Below are positions 1 to 7,490 of a stretch of 37,245 nt of DNA, one piece after another. A model generated the notes under the pieces. That model had not been told where the DNA came from and searched no databases. It worked only from the letters and a program-made list of their open reading frames with translations. The position numbers and the translations under genes are program-made. Numbering within the stretch: position 1 is the stretch's first letter; every line of letters begins with the position of its first letter. The stretch is from a virus, in the IMG/VR virus record IMGVR_UViG_3300048586_000913, positions 1 through 37,245 of that record; one strand, written 5' to 3'.

Positions 1-387
1 TCATGCCTGATCCTTGGTGCTGCGGGTACCGACATGTTCTGCCAGCTGCTCCCACCGGGTCAATACAAGCTGCTTGCGCCTAAGCCAGAGCCAACTTGCC
101 ATAAAAATACCGAATAATCCGGCAAATAGGGCTGTTTGGCGCAGGGAAAATAGCGGATCGATCCCCATGGGTTGCCAGCTGAAAAACCACATCAACAGAC
201 CCCATAACAGCCCTATGCTGATGCCAAACCCGAGAACGTTGGTTAGCCAGCCCTGATAGTGAGGGGGTTTGACTGGGCAACCCAGCCTGCGCAGCAACCT
301 GAATAAGGGGGGATTGTAGTTGGCGTGCCATACCCCTTTGCTGGCCAGCTCCTGATGGGCTGCTGCCAGTCGCTCTTCGAATGTCAT
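1..387 (-). CDS. DUF6404-like small membrane protein
   Basis: This is a host gene outside the prophage, 128 aa, with its stop at the window edge. The chosen ATG (385-387) follows an AAGGA Shine-Dalgarno about 9 nt upstream; a longer reading frame has no such support. The N-terminus (MTFEERLAAAHQELASKG, then NPPLFRLLRRLG) resembles the DUF6404 family of Vibrio and Aeromonas. Two hydrophobic segments follow: about residues 52-72 (FGISIGLLWGLLMWFF) and about 85-100 (ALFAGLFGIFMASWLWL). The C-terminus is basic and polar. It is probably an inner-membrane protein; its function is unknown. It is transcribed divergently from the interrupted LysR gene, which is a common arrangement for LysR targets, but regulation by that gene is only an inference. 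Confidence 0.8.
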   Translation of the reverse strand: MTFEERLAAAHQELASKGVWHANYNPPLFRLLRRLGCPVKPPHYQGWLTNVLGFGISIGLLWGLLMWFFSWQPMGIDPLFSLRQTALFAGLFGIFMASWLWLRRKQLVLTRWEQLAEHVGTRSTKDQA

Positions 388-579
388 GGTATTAATCCTT
401 GTTAAGGTTGGCGTCATACGATGCCGTATTGGCTGCATTGTACCGGTAAAGGACGAGGGTAGTGTGAGCAGGCCATCACGTTATTTATCTGTGCAAACGA
501 AGATGTGCACCAGAGCTCACTTGCTAATCCAGCGCGGCTGCACCTATAAAGGTCCATCACTCTTGTCTGGATAACAGCA

Positions 580-868
580 ATGAAGACCCATTCTGATGAA
601 CTGACCCTGTTTGTGGCGGTGGTGGAGGCGGGCAGTTTTCGCCAGGCGGCGGAGAACCTGGGGATGGACAATTCTGTGGTGAGCCGTGGCATCAAGCGGC
701 TGGAGGCGAAGCTCTCGACCGTGCTGCTCAACCGTACCACTCGCCGGGTCAGCCTGACCGAAGAGGGGAGCTGGTTCTATCAGCGTGCGGTGAAGATCCT
801 GACCGAGATGAGCGAGGCGGAGGGACACCTGCTGATGCGCAAGGCGCAGCCGGCGGGGATATTACGGG
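580..868 (+). pseudogene. LysR-family regulator, 5' part interrupted by the prophage
   Basis: This is the N-terminal part of a LysR-type transcriptional regulator: ELTLFVAVVEAGSFRQAAE, then VVSRGIKRLEAKL, the standard winged-helix DNA-binding domain in about residues 1-65, followed by the linker helix. The frame runs into the prophage at 869 and stops at the TAG at 880-882, so the last four codons are phage DNA. The remaining piece would be a DNA-binding domain without the effector domain. The other half starts at 36750. Joining TTA CGG (862-867) to GTC GAT (36754 onward) restores the typical family reading GILRVDAATPF. The regulator is therefore functionally disrupted in this lysogen. Confidence 0.93.
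864..868. repeat. Target-site duplication, left copy
   Basis: ACGGG here and ACGGG at 36750-36754 flank the prophage ends (TG... and ...CA). A 5-bp duplication is the hallmark of MuA-type transposition. Keeping a single copy restores the LysR frame. Confidence 0.93.
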
Positions 869-1113
869 TGTATAGACTCTAGTGGATTGATCACTGGGAA
901 TGGTTAGGGAATAAGTGGGATCTTGAGGGAATGAGTGGGATCGGAAAACCAGAAGCTGCGCGGCCTGTAGAGCAATCAAAACTCTGCAGGCCGTTTTCGT
1001 TGGTGCGGATCCGCGAAATGATCAATGGATTCAAAATCGGCGGAAAATCGCTAGTGAATTGATCAATGGCGATTTCGGCAAGCGGCGTTTAAACCGGCTT
1101 TAAATCTGCTTCA
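869..1113 (+). other. Prophage left end with transposase-binding-type sites
   Basis: This is non-coding DNA between the terminus and the repressor stop codon. It holds CTAGTGGATTGATCACT (879-895), CTAGTGAATTGATCAAT (1051-1067) and a weaker GAAATGATCAATGG (1014-1027). Their inverted counterparts are at the right end (36702-36717 and 36723-36737). Shared sites in opposite orientation at the two termini are what MuA-type transposases recognise as L and R sites. Every copy contains TGATCA, that is, a GATC. Two copies of GGGAATRAGTGGGATC (907-922 and 927-942), spaced exactly 20 bp, may be further degenerate sites. Site assignment is by pattern only. Confidence 0.75.
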
Positions 1114-1770
1114 TCACTCTCCTACGTCGTGGGAGATATGGACGACCTGCCCGATCACTTCGAAGGTGTGCTGCTCGTCCTTCGGTACCTCGATCGGCTG
1201 ATAGTGCTTGTTGTCGCTCAGCAGCAGCCAGGCGCTCGGCAGCACCTGCAGGCGCTTGACCCATAGCTGGTCATCGTTGCGCACCACGTAGATGTGCCCA
1301 TCAACCGGGCGCGTTCTGCCCAGGTGTACGACCAGGGTGTCGTTATTGCTGATGGTGGGCTCCATGCTGTCGCCTTTGCTCCAGACAATCGCCAGCTCCT
1401 TCTCAGCAAAGCCACGCCACTTCAGCCACTTGCGGCGAAACGCCAGGTGGCGGCATGGCGCCTCATCTGCTTGGGCCAATGCGCCATGCCCTGCTGATAC
1501 CTGCACTCTATAGCCCGGGATCAGCACGAACTCTTCCATAAACTGGTTTAGATAAACTGCCGCAGGGTCTTCAACCCGCTCACACGGTTCAGGCTGCGCT
1601 ATCTGCTCGCCACTCACCTCAACAAGGTACTCAACACCGGGGCCCTTTACGCCAGTCTGCTTGCGCAGCTGCCATCCATCACGCCTCGCCTTCTTGTGTA
1701 CGCCCTGGATCGTGCTGGGCATTCCAGGGAGTGCAGCGATCTCTTTTGCTGACATCCATTGGTTTATCAC
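1114..1770 (-). CDS. c: c repressor: Mu-type DNA-binding domain plus S24 (LexA-like) domain
   Basis: This 218-aa protein is the lysogenic repressor, transcribed leftward from the operator region. Residues 5-52 (SAKEIAALPGMPSTIQGVHK, then GVKGPGVEYLV) match the Mu-type helix-turn-helix and resemble the N-terminus of the transposase at 2199, as Mu c and MuA resemble each other. Residues 84-215 are a peptidase S24 domain with candidate Ala93-Gly94 cleavage bond, Ser135 (KGDSMEP) and Lys172 (WVKRLQ). The Ser-Lys spacing of 37 equals that in LexA. RecA-stimulated self-cleavage and SOS induction are expected, unlike Mu's own c protein. The GTG start is chosen because GAGGAG lies just upstream; an ATG five codons downstream is the alternative. 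Confidence 0.92.
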   Translation of the reverse strand: MINQWMSAKEIAALPGMPSTIQGVHKKARRDGWQLRKQTGVKGPGVEYLVEVSGEQIAQPEPCERVEDPAAVYLNQFMEEFVLIPGYRVQVSAGHGALAQADEAPCRHLAFRRKWLKWRGFAEKELAIVWSKGDSMEPTISNNDTLVVHLGRTRPVDGHIYVVRNDDQLWVKRLQVLPSAWLLLSDNKHYQPIEVPKDEQHTFEVIGQVVHISHDVGE

Positions 1771-1903
1771 AAACTCTCCTCACATAAACTCAGTTTATCT
1801 AAACTACTGAAAGTTTATTTCTATACAAATCAATGCGTTGTGTTGTTTATCGTTTATTTTAGATATAAACCACTTGCGACAGATTAGTTTATCAATAAAC
1901 TAA
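1762..1903. promoter_or_regulatory. Operator array and divergent c/early promoter region
   Basis: The AT-rich gap between c and ner carries nine copies of GTTTAT or its complement ATAAAC: 1762, 1784, 1793, 1813, 1845, 1852, 1865, 1887 and 1895. Two pairs form inverted repeats. One is ATAAACT-C-AGTTTAT (1784-1798). The other is a perfect 9-2-9 palindrome with arms TTAGTTTAT and ATAAACTAA (1884-1903). By analogy with Mu, these are sites for the repressor and for the homologous N-terminal domain of transposase A (operators and internal enhancer). Promoter boxes could not be fixed with confidence; they must overlap these repeats. Confidence 0.75.
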
Positions 1904-1962
1904 TAATTAGAAACGCTTATCGGAACTGGTAAGAATCCTAAGCCAGAAGTGAGGTTAATGAA

Positions 1963-2187
1963 ATGGAAAATAAAGATTGGCATAGGGCTGATGTGATTTC
2001 GGCGCTGAAAAAGAAGGGGACCAACATGGCTCGCCTGTCCCGTGAGAACGGGCTTGATAGCGGAACCCTTTACAACGCGTTTTCCCGCCCTTGGCCGAAA
2101 GGCGAGCGGATCATTGCTGAAGCTCTGGATGCCAAGCCTGCTGACATTTGGCCGTCCCGTTACCCAGTAATGCAAGAAGCGGTCTGA
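1963..2187 (+). CDS. ner: Ner-like DNA-binding protein
   Basis: This 74-aa protein is the first rightward early gene. The sequence (KDWHRADVISALKKKGTNMARLSRENG, then PKGERIIAEALDAKPADIWPSRY) is a clear match to Mu Ner / Nlp (SfsB) winged helix-turn-helix proteins. The HTH lies at about residues 22-45 and the family-typical IWPSRY is near the C-terminus. In Mu, Ner represses the early and repressor promoters to steer towards lytic growth. A GAGG Shine-Dalgarno precedes the ATG. The gene ends 11 bases before the transposase start, so the two are probably co-transcribed. Confidence 0.93.
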   Translation: MENKDWHRADVISALKKKGTNMARLSRENGLDSGTLYNAFSRPWPKGERIIAEALDAKPADIWPSRYPVMQEAV

Positions 2188-2198
2188 CGGAGGCTGTC

Positions 2199-4211
2199 AT
2201 GGAATGGTTCTCAATTAACGATGTGCTCGGCCTTGCGGGGCTTCCATCATCCGTGATGGGCGTTCACAAGATGGCTAAGCGTGAAGGCTGGGTCAGCCGC
2301 CGCAAAGAAGGCGTGAGAGGAAAGGCGATGGAGTTTTCCGTCTCAAGTTTGCCACCGGTCGTCCAAGCCGCCCTGCTGCGCAAGGCTGGCAAGGTCAAGG
2401 TCGGCAGTATGACGCTGGATCTGCCCAAGCCCCAGGCGCCGCGCTACTGCAAAGATCAGCTGTGGGCCAACTGGAAGAAGGCCAACGACAAGGCGCACGC
2501 CAAAGCCATGGCCCGTGCGGCTGCCGTCAAGGCGGTGCATGCCCTGGTTTCCAGCGGCAGCACCCTGATGCAGGCCTACCAGCACATATCAGACGAATTC
2601 GACATCGCCCTGCCGACCCTGCGCCGCTACTGCGCCATGGTCAAAGGCTTTGACGACAGCGACTGGCTGGCCGTGCTGGTGCCAAAGCAGCAGCAAGCCG
2701 CCACCGAAGGCCGCGCCAGCAAGCTGGCCAAAGTGAGCGAGCAGGCCTGGGAATTTTTCAAAGCAGATTTCCTGCGCAAAGAGCGCCCGAACGCAGCCAG
2801 CTGCTACGAACGGTTGAAGCTGGCCGCCCGCGAGCGCGACTTGGTTGTGCCTAGCCTGCATAGCCTGATGCGCCGGCTGGATCTGGAAGTGCCCCACGCC
2901 CAGCAAGTCATGTTGCGCGAAGGCGACCACGCCATGATGCAGCTATACCCGCCGCAAGAACGCACCATCGAAGGTCTGGATGCCATGAGCTGGATCAACG
3001 GCGACGGCTACCTGCACAACGTGTTCGTGAAGTGGTTCAACGGTGAAGTGCTGCGCCCGAAAACATGGTTCTGGCAGGACATCTACAGCCGCAAGATCGT
3101 GGGCTGGCGCACTGATATCAGTGAGAACACCGACAGCATCCGCCTGTCCCTGATGGATGTGTGCAGCAAATACGGCATCCCGCGTGAGATCACCATCGAT
3201 AACACCCGCGCCGCAGCCAATAAATGGATGACCGGGGGCGTGCCGAACCGCTACCGCTTCAAGGTCAAGCCAGATGACCCGCTCGGCATGATCCCCATGC
3301 TCGGCATCAAGCTGCACTGGTCCAGCGTGCTGCTGGGCAAGGGCCACGGTCAGGCCAAGCCGATCGAGCGTGCCTTTGGTAATGGCGGGCTTGAGGAATA
3401 CATCGACAAGCACCCTGCGCTGGAAGGCTGCTACACCGGCTCCAACCCCATGGCCAAGCCAGACAATTATGGTGAACGGGCGGCGGATGCAGCCGAGTTT
3501 CTGCGCCTCGTGGCTGAAGGGGTCGCCATGTACAACGCCAAGTTAGAGCGCCAGACCGAGGCCTGCCGTGGGGTGATGAGCTTTGACCAGGCATTCGAGC
3601 AGAGCTACCGCCAAGCGACGATCCGCAAGGCCAGCGCCGAGCAGCTCACCATGATGCTGTTGCAGTCAGAAGCCTGCCGCGTCAGTCAGCACGGCACCAT
3701 CACCCTGGAATCGGGCGGCGCCATCGCCAACCGCAGCAACCGCTACTTCCACGCCGATCTGGCCGAGTACGTCGGGCAGAAGGTGGTGGCGCGGTTCGAC
3801 CCGCAGCGCCTGCACGAGGCGGTGATCGTCACCACCCTCAACGGCCTGCACATCTGCGAAGCGGAGTGCCTGGAGAAAGTGGCGTTCGGCGATACCCAAC
3901 AGGCCCGCGAGCACAAGCGCAAGCGCACCCAGTTCGTCAAATCGAACAAGGCTGCCGCACTGGCCAAACAAGGTATGTCAGCCCTCGAAGCTGCCGCCCT
4001 GCTGCCCAGCATCACAGACGAAGAAGCACCCGAAACAAAAGTGGTGGAAATGGTGCGCCCGATCAGCCACGGCAATGCCGCGCTGGCCGTGCAACCGGTG
4101 GCCCAGAACGCCCCCACACCCAGCAGTCAACCCGAACCCGTCATCGACTTCGAGGCCCGCTTTCAAGCAGCCGCCGAAGCCATGGCTGAAAAACAGAAAA
4201 ACCGGATTTAA
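2199..4211 (+). CDS. A: Transposase A (MuA-like DDE recombinase)
   Basis: This 670-aa protein catalyses strand transfer of the prophage ends for integration and replication. Residues 1-60 form the Mu-type operator-binding HTH, followed by end-binding domains. The RNase H-like core carries Asp269 (INGDGY), Asp334 (TIDNTR) and Glu390 (KPIERAF), nearly the positions of D269, D336 and E392 in MuA. The C-terminal Pro/Glu-rich tail fits the domain that contacts MuB and ClpX. ATG 2199 has GACGGAGG upstream; an upstream ATG at 2148 in the same frame lies inside ner and is less likely. It is followed closely by gene B. Confidence 0.96.
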   Translation: MEWFSINDVLGLAGLPSSVMGVHKMAKREGWVSRRKEGVRGKAMEFSVSSLPPVVQAALLRKAGKVKVGSMTLDLPKPQAPRYCKDQLWANWKKANDKAHAKAMARAAAVKAVHALVSSGSTLMQAYQHISDEFDIALPTLRRYCAMVKGFDDSDWLAVLVPKQQQAATEGRASKLAKVSEQAWEFFKADFLRKERPNAASCYERLKLAARERDLVVPSLHSLMRRLDLEVPHAQQVMLREGDHAMMQLYPPQERTIEGLDAMSWINGDGYLHNVFVKWFNGEVLRPKTWFWQDIYSRKIVGWRTDISENTDSIRLSLMDVCSKYGIPREITIDNTRAAANKWMTGGVPNRYRFKVKPDDPLGMIPMLGIKLHWSSVLLGKGHGQAKPIERAFGNGGLEEYIDKHPALEGCYTGSNPMAKPDNYGERAADAAEFLRLVAEGVAMYNAKLERQTEACRGVMSFDQAFEQSYRQATIRKASAEQLTMMLLQSEACRVSQHGTITLESGGAIANRSNRYFHADLAEYVGQKVVARFDPQRLHEAVIVTTLNGLHICEAECLEKVAFGDTQQAREHKRKRTQFVKSNKAAALAKQGMSALEAAALLPSITDEEAPETKVVEMVRPISHGNAALAVQPVAQNAPTPSSQPEPVIDFEARFQAAAEAMAEKQKNRI

Positions 4212-4234
4212 CCGGCCTTTAAACCACAAAAAAA

Positions 4235-4251
4235 GCGGCCTTGTGGGCCGC
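4235..4251 (-). terminator. Hairpin between A and B, terminator-like on the minus strand
   Basis: The perfect stem GCGGCC/GGCCGC with a 5-nt loop has a run of A on its left. Read on the minus strand, this is a GC stem followed by seven T residues, so it would stop leftward, not rightward, transcription. It ends just before the Shine-Dalgarno of B (4254-4261) and might instead affect B translation. Confidence 0.5.
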
Positions 4252-4270
4252 GAGAAAGGAGTTACTTGAC

Positions 4271-5206
4271 ATGACAAACGTAGTCACTTTGGACCAAAAC
4301 GGCAACAGCCAGGACGTACTGGCCAGGGTCAATGCCCTGCTGAAGCAGAGCAAGGTCACCCAGGCGCAGATTGCCAAAGAAGTTGGCGTGAGCAGTTCGA
4401 CCATCAACCAGCTGCTGAACGACAACTACAAAGCCGACTCCACCGCCATGGTGCAGAAGCTGGCCAACTGGCTGACCGCCCGCGACCAGCGTGCCGATGC
4501 CCCCCGCGACCCTGGCTTTGTGCTGACTGAAACCGCCAAACAGATCCGCGCAGACATGACCTATGCGCTGACCACTCAGAGCATCGTCATCATTCACGGC
4601 TCATCTGGCGTTGGCAAAACCACAGCCCTGCGCGAGTTCCAGCGCAACAACAACAACGTGTGGGTCATCACCACCAGTCCGAGCCGCGCCACCATGACCG
4701 AGTGCATGTATGAGCTGGCGATGGAGTTAGGGATGGAAAACGCCCCCCGCCTGCGTGGCCCGCTGGCCCGCGCCCTGCGCCGCCGCTTGCTCAACACAAA
4801 AGGCCTGATCGTGGTGGATGAAGCAGACCACCTTGACCGCGCCACCCTCGAAGAGCTGCGCATCCTGGTGGAAGAGGTCGAGGTCGGCATGGTGCTGGTC
4901 GGTAACTCCCGGGTTTACACCCAGCTGACCGGCGGCCAGCGCTCAGAAGACTTCGCCCGCCTCTATTCCCGCGTGGCCAAGAAGCGCGCCCTCACCAAGG
5001 CCAAGAAGGCCGACGTGATGGCCGTGGCGGATGCCTGGAACATCGACGGCGCGGCCGAGCGGGATCTGTTGCTGCGGATAAGTGAGCGCCCCGGTGCCCT
5101 ACGACTGGTCAGCAAGAACCTGAAACTGGCGGTGATGTACTCCGGCGGCGAACCGCTGACCGAGGCCATCTTGCGCCACGCCTACAACGAGCTGGAGGGG
5201 GAGTAA
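4271..5206 (+). CDS. B: Target-DNA activator B (MuB-like AAA+ ATPase)
   Basis: This 311-aa protein is close to the 312 aa of MuB. It binds target DNA with ATP and delivers it to the transposase, giving target choice and immunity. Residues about 15-55 are a lambda-repressor-like HTH (VTQAQIAKEVGVSSSTINQLL). Walker A is GSSGVGKTT at 110-118 and Walker B is LIVVDEAD at 179-186. The C-terminal helical domain is as in MuB. ATG 4271 has AAAGGAG about 9 nt upstream; a longer GTG-initiated frame has no support. It is co-transcribed with A and the downstream early genes. Confidence 0.95.
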   Translation: MTNVVTLDQNGNSQDVLARVNALLKQSKVTQAQIAKEVGVSSSTINQLLNDNYKADSTAMVQKLANWLTARDQRADAPRDPGFVLTETAKQIRADMTYALTTQSIVIIHGSSGVGKTTALREFQRNNNNVWVITTSPSRATMTECMYELAMELGMENAPRLRGPLARALRRRLLNTKGLIVVDEADHLDRATLEELRILVEEVEVGMVLVGNSRVYTQLTGGQRSEDFARLYSRVAKKRALTKAKKADVMAVADAWNIDGAAERDLLLRISERPGALRLVSKNLKLAVMYSGGEPLTEAILRHAYNELEGE

Positions 5207-5209
5207 GCC

Positions 5210-5482
5210 ATGAAGAACTTTTACTGCTTTGCCTGGGCAAAGGGACTGATCGAGTTCGGTACCGAAGTTCCAGAAGGTGCTCTCCCTATCTACGCAGTAG
5301 TCGGAGCGGATGAGCAGAAAGTCGCGCTTTTGCGCGAGAACGTTGAAGTGCTGTCTCGTCTTGCCTACGACGGCGAAACGCTGCTGGTGCCAGGCATTCC
5401 TGAGGCGGCTGATGAGCATGCTGCCTATGACGCGCTTATCAGATTCAACAGCCGTGTGAAGCACTACATGGAGAGCGTGTGA
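5210..5482 (+). CDS. Conserved early phage protein, unknown function
   Basis: This 90-aa acidic soluble protein starts 3 nt after the B stop. Motifs such as FYCFAWAKGLIEFG, EGALPI and LLVPGIPEA recur in small proteins at this place in other Mu-like phages, some labelled host nuclease inhibitor without strong evidence. It does not look like Mu Gam, which is longer and coiled-coil. Its stop overlaps the next start (ATGA), indicating translational coupling. A role in protecting phage DNA is possible but only suggested by position. Confidence 0.8.
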   Translation: MKNFYCFAWAKGLIEFGTEVPEGALPIYAVVGADEQKVALLRENVEVLSRLAYDGETLLVPGIPEAADEHAAYDALIRFNSRVKHYMESV

Positions 5483-5703
5483 TGAACGCCAAACCCCAAC
5501 AGACAACCTATTTCGGTGTCCCTGCAAACCAGCACTGGACCCACGTTCACCTGATGAGCGGTCGCAAAGGCCGCGAGGTGAGCCGCGAAGATGGCGAAGT
5601 CGTGATCGAAGACGAAAAGCTGCAATGCCAAAGCTATGACGAAGACCTGCTGCACCTGACATGGGCGCCGCTGAACCGTGATTCACAAGGAGAGAAAGCA
5701 TGA
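5482..5703 (+). CDS. Small early protein, unknown
   Basis: This 73-aa charged soluble protein (TYFGVPANQHWTHVHLMSG at residues 9-27, then a Glu/Asp/Lys-rich half) has no recognised domain. The ATG at 5482 shares one base with the TGA of the previous gene. A GTG one codon earlier is also in frame but less likely. The gene sits in a tightly packed early operon, where Mu carries kil, gam and other non-essential host-interaction genes. Confidence 0.7.
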   Translation: MNAKPQQTTYFGVPANQHWTHVHLMSGRKGREVSREDGEVVIEDEKLQCQSYDEDLLHLTWAPLNRDSQGEKA

Positions 5704-6023
5704 ACATTCGAACCAACAGCCTCGGCGTGATCGCCCAGCGTGTTATCGCCACCCTGCGCAAAAGTGGCTGCCAAGTGCTGGCCGTCAAGGCCGCCCAGGT
5801 ACGCCCGATGATCGAGATTGCCTATCCCAGCCACGAGCTGCAGTGCAATGCCATCGAGATCGCAGAACAGGTTAACGGACTGCGCCGCCGCGCCTACGCC
5901 GCTCGCCTCGGTGGTTGCATCATCCACTGGCATGAAGACCCGGTGCGGGAGGAGTTCGAGCTGACCGGCAACATGACCGCCGTCGAGTACCTGCAATATC
6001 GCGGCGGCTGCTTTCCGGGTTAG
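5700..6023 (+). CDS. Small early protein, unknown
   Basis: This 107-aa protein has an AAGGAG ribosome site and a 4-nt ATGA overlap with the gene before it. It has no membrane segment. The central part (YPSHELQCNAIEIAEQVNGL) and C-terminus (WHEDPVREEFELTGNMTAVEYL) look like a compact alpha/beta fold, but no family was recognised. It probably belongs with the non-essential early genes. Confidence 0.72.
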   Translation: MNIRTNSLGVIAQRVIATLRKSGCQVLAVKAAQVRPMIEIAYPSHELQCNAIEIAEQVNGLRRRAYAARLGGCIIHWHEDPVREEFELTGNMTAVEYLQYRGGCFPG

Positions 6024-6033
6024 GAGCAAGACG

Positions 6034-6213
6034 ATGAAACCTAGCCGAGAAAGTCTTCTTGAGTCAGCACTGGAAGCGCTGCTCTCCGAAGTAACGAACG
6101 TCTGTCAGGACTACCCGGCAGAGTCCTGGCGATTCAGCAAAGAGACGATAGCTGATGCCGAGAACGCACTTAACGTACCGAAAGCAGAAATGAAGAAGGA
6201 ACAACAGCAATGA
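6034..6213 (+). CDS. Very small early protein, unknown
   Basis: This 59-aa predicted protein starts MKPSRESLLESALEALLSEV and is largely helical and charged, ending in KKEQQQ. AGGAGC lies just upstream of the ATG, and its stop overlaps the start of the next gene (ATGA). It fits the spacing of the operon exactly, which supports it as a real gene. No function is recognisable. Confidence 0.7.
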   Translation: MKPSRESLLESALEALLSEVTNVCQDYPAESWRFSKETIADAENALNVPKAEMKKEQQQ

Positions 6214-6818
6214 CCACCCAACCCGACAACATGCGCAAGAACGCCCTGGGCCACTTTGTGCCGGAGTCCCTGATTGCCCCGCTCGACCTGCTGCGCGATG
6301 ACTTGGTGACCCGCCTGTGCAACGAGGCGCACGAAGAGCAGCTGCGCCTGCTGGCCCGCAAGGCCAGCATCGCCCAGGAGATCGAAGCCTTCATGGATCT
6401 GTCGGCCGCCGAGTACGGCGTGCAGTACGGCGGCACCAAAGGAAACGTCACCCTCACCAGTTTTGACGGCCGCTTCCAGGTGGTGCGGGCCATCGGCGAG
6501 CACCGCAAGTTCGACGAGCGCCTGCAGACCGCCAAGACCTTGATCGACGGCTGCATCGGCCGCTGGAGCGAGGGCAGCAGCAGCGAGATCCGCGCCCTGG
6601 TGGATCACGCCTTCCGCGTCAACAAGGGTGGCCATGTGGACGTCAATCAGGTGCTCAGCCTGCGCAAGCTCGACATCAAGGATGCCGAATGGCAGGAGGC
6701 CATGAAGGCCATCGCCGACGCCATCACCGTGGTAGGTAAGGCCGAGTACATCCGGTTCTACGAGAAGACCGGTACCGGGGCCTACAAGGCAATCGTCATC
6801 GACTGGTCGAAGCTGTGA
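6210..6818 (+). CDS. DUF3164 family protein
   Basis: This 202-aa protein is typical of DUF3164, found in the early region of Mu-like phages. It starts with a short region (ALGHFVPESLIAPLDLLRDDLV), continues with a long helix, then SFDGRFQVVRAIGEHRKFDERLQTAKTLID, and ends with a C-terminal KAEYIRFYEKTGTGAYKAI motif. The biochemical role is not established. It overlaps its upstream neighbour by 4 nt and its ribosome site is AAGGA. It usually lies between B and gemA, as it does here. Confidence 0.9.
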   Translation: MTTQPDNMRKNALGHFVPESLIAPLDLLRDDLVTRLCNEAHEEQLRLLARKASIAQEIEAFMDLSAAEYGVQYGGTKGNVTLTSFDGRFQVVRAIGEHRKFDERLQTAKTLIDGCIGRWSEGSSSEIRALVDHAFRVNKGGHVDVNQVLSLRKLDIKDAEWQEAMKAIADAITVVGKAEYIRFYEKTGTGAYKAIVIDWSKL

Positions 6819-6826
6819 GGTCCGCC

Positions 6827-7216
6827 ATGAAAATGACCACCATGACCCCCGAGTTTCTGCAGCAACTGATGCTGGCCACCCTGCTGGCAGACCGTTGCGA
6901 CGAGAACGGCACCGACTATGAGGAATCCACTTACGAGCATGGCGTGCGTGATGCCCTGCAGTGGGTGGCCGGATTGATGGATGCGACACCGCACAACGCG
7001 GAGGAATACAAAGACCTGTCAATGCCTCTGCCCGCTGCCGAGGAATACCTCGCCGACCGTGGCGGCATGGAGCTGCTGCGGGTGTGGAACGAGGTGGATG
7101 TGAAAAGTGGCTGCAAGACCATGGGCCCTACCTGCCGTGGCTGCCCTGACTGCGGGCCGGTGATGGGGCATGAAACCTATCAAGAGATGTTTGGCCAGCA
7201 ACAAGATGGAGTTTGA
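6827..7216 (+). CDS. Early phage protein with Cys-rich C-terminus
   Basis: This 129-aa protein has a helical, acidic N-terminal two-thirds. The C-terminal segment holds CKTMGPTCRGCPDC, a cluster of four cysteines that could bind a metal. The ATG at 6827 has GTGAGG at suitable distance; a GTG at 6815 in the same frame overlaps the previous stop and is the alternative. No family was recognised. Confidence 0.7.
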   Translation: MKMTTMTPEFLQQLMLATLLADRCDENGTDYEESTYEHGVRDALQWVAGLMDATPHNAEEYKDLSMPLPAAEEYLADRGGMELLRVWNEVDVKSGCKTMGPTCRGCPDCGPVMGHETYQEMFGQQQDGV

Positions 7217-7490
7217 AACCCGTTATGGCCCGCTGTACGTCACCCGCCACGCCGTCGAGCGTTGGGTGCAACGTACCGGCCGCAGCGAACTGGACATGCT
7301 GGGCGCCCTGTCACGGGCTTGGCGCCCAAGCAAACGACAGCTGCGGCGGATCCGGCAGCGCGAGGCGGGATGGAGCCCGCGCCGGATCCTCGAATGTGAC
7401 CATGCCTATTTCATCCTGAAAAACGGCTCAATCGTCACCGTCTATGACAAGCACCAAACCGAATACGAACAGGAGTTACACCATGATTAA
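7206..7490 (+). CDS. Small basic early protein, unknown
   Basis: This protein is 94 aa from ATG 7206; an in-frame ATG at 7170 would add 12 residues, and neither has a strong ribosome site. YVTRHAVERWVQRTGRSELD and a very basic middle (WRPSKRQLRRIRQREAGW) are followed by a beta-rich end (AYFILKNGSIVTVYDK). The layout recalls short phage proteins with a TRHAxxRWxxR motif and looks suited to nucleic-acid binding. That role is only an inference. Confidence 0.68.
   Translation: MEFETRYGPLYVTRHAVERWVQRTGRSELDMLGALSRAWRPSKRQLRRIRQREAGWSPRRILECDHAYFILKNGSIVTVYDKHQTEYEQELHHD

Noticed and set aside
2343-3971. Long open frames on the minus strand across transposase A.
   Set aside because: They are mirror frames of a GC-rich gene with clear DDE motifs; no ribosome sites or families.
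5210-5482. Calling this gene Gam or a host nuclease inhibitor.
   Set aside because: Length and sequence differ from Mu Gam; the label used for similar proteins is not backed by visible motifs.
5549-5590. CTGATGAG followed by a GC stem inside the 5482-5703 gene, like half a hammerhead.
   Set aside because: No GAAA follows the stem and no cleavage triplet or stem I/III can be drawn; it is ordinary coding sequence.
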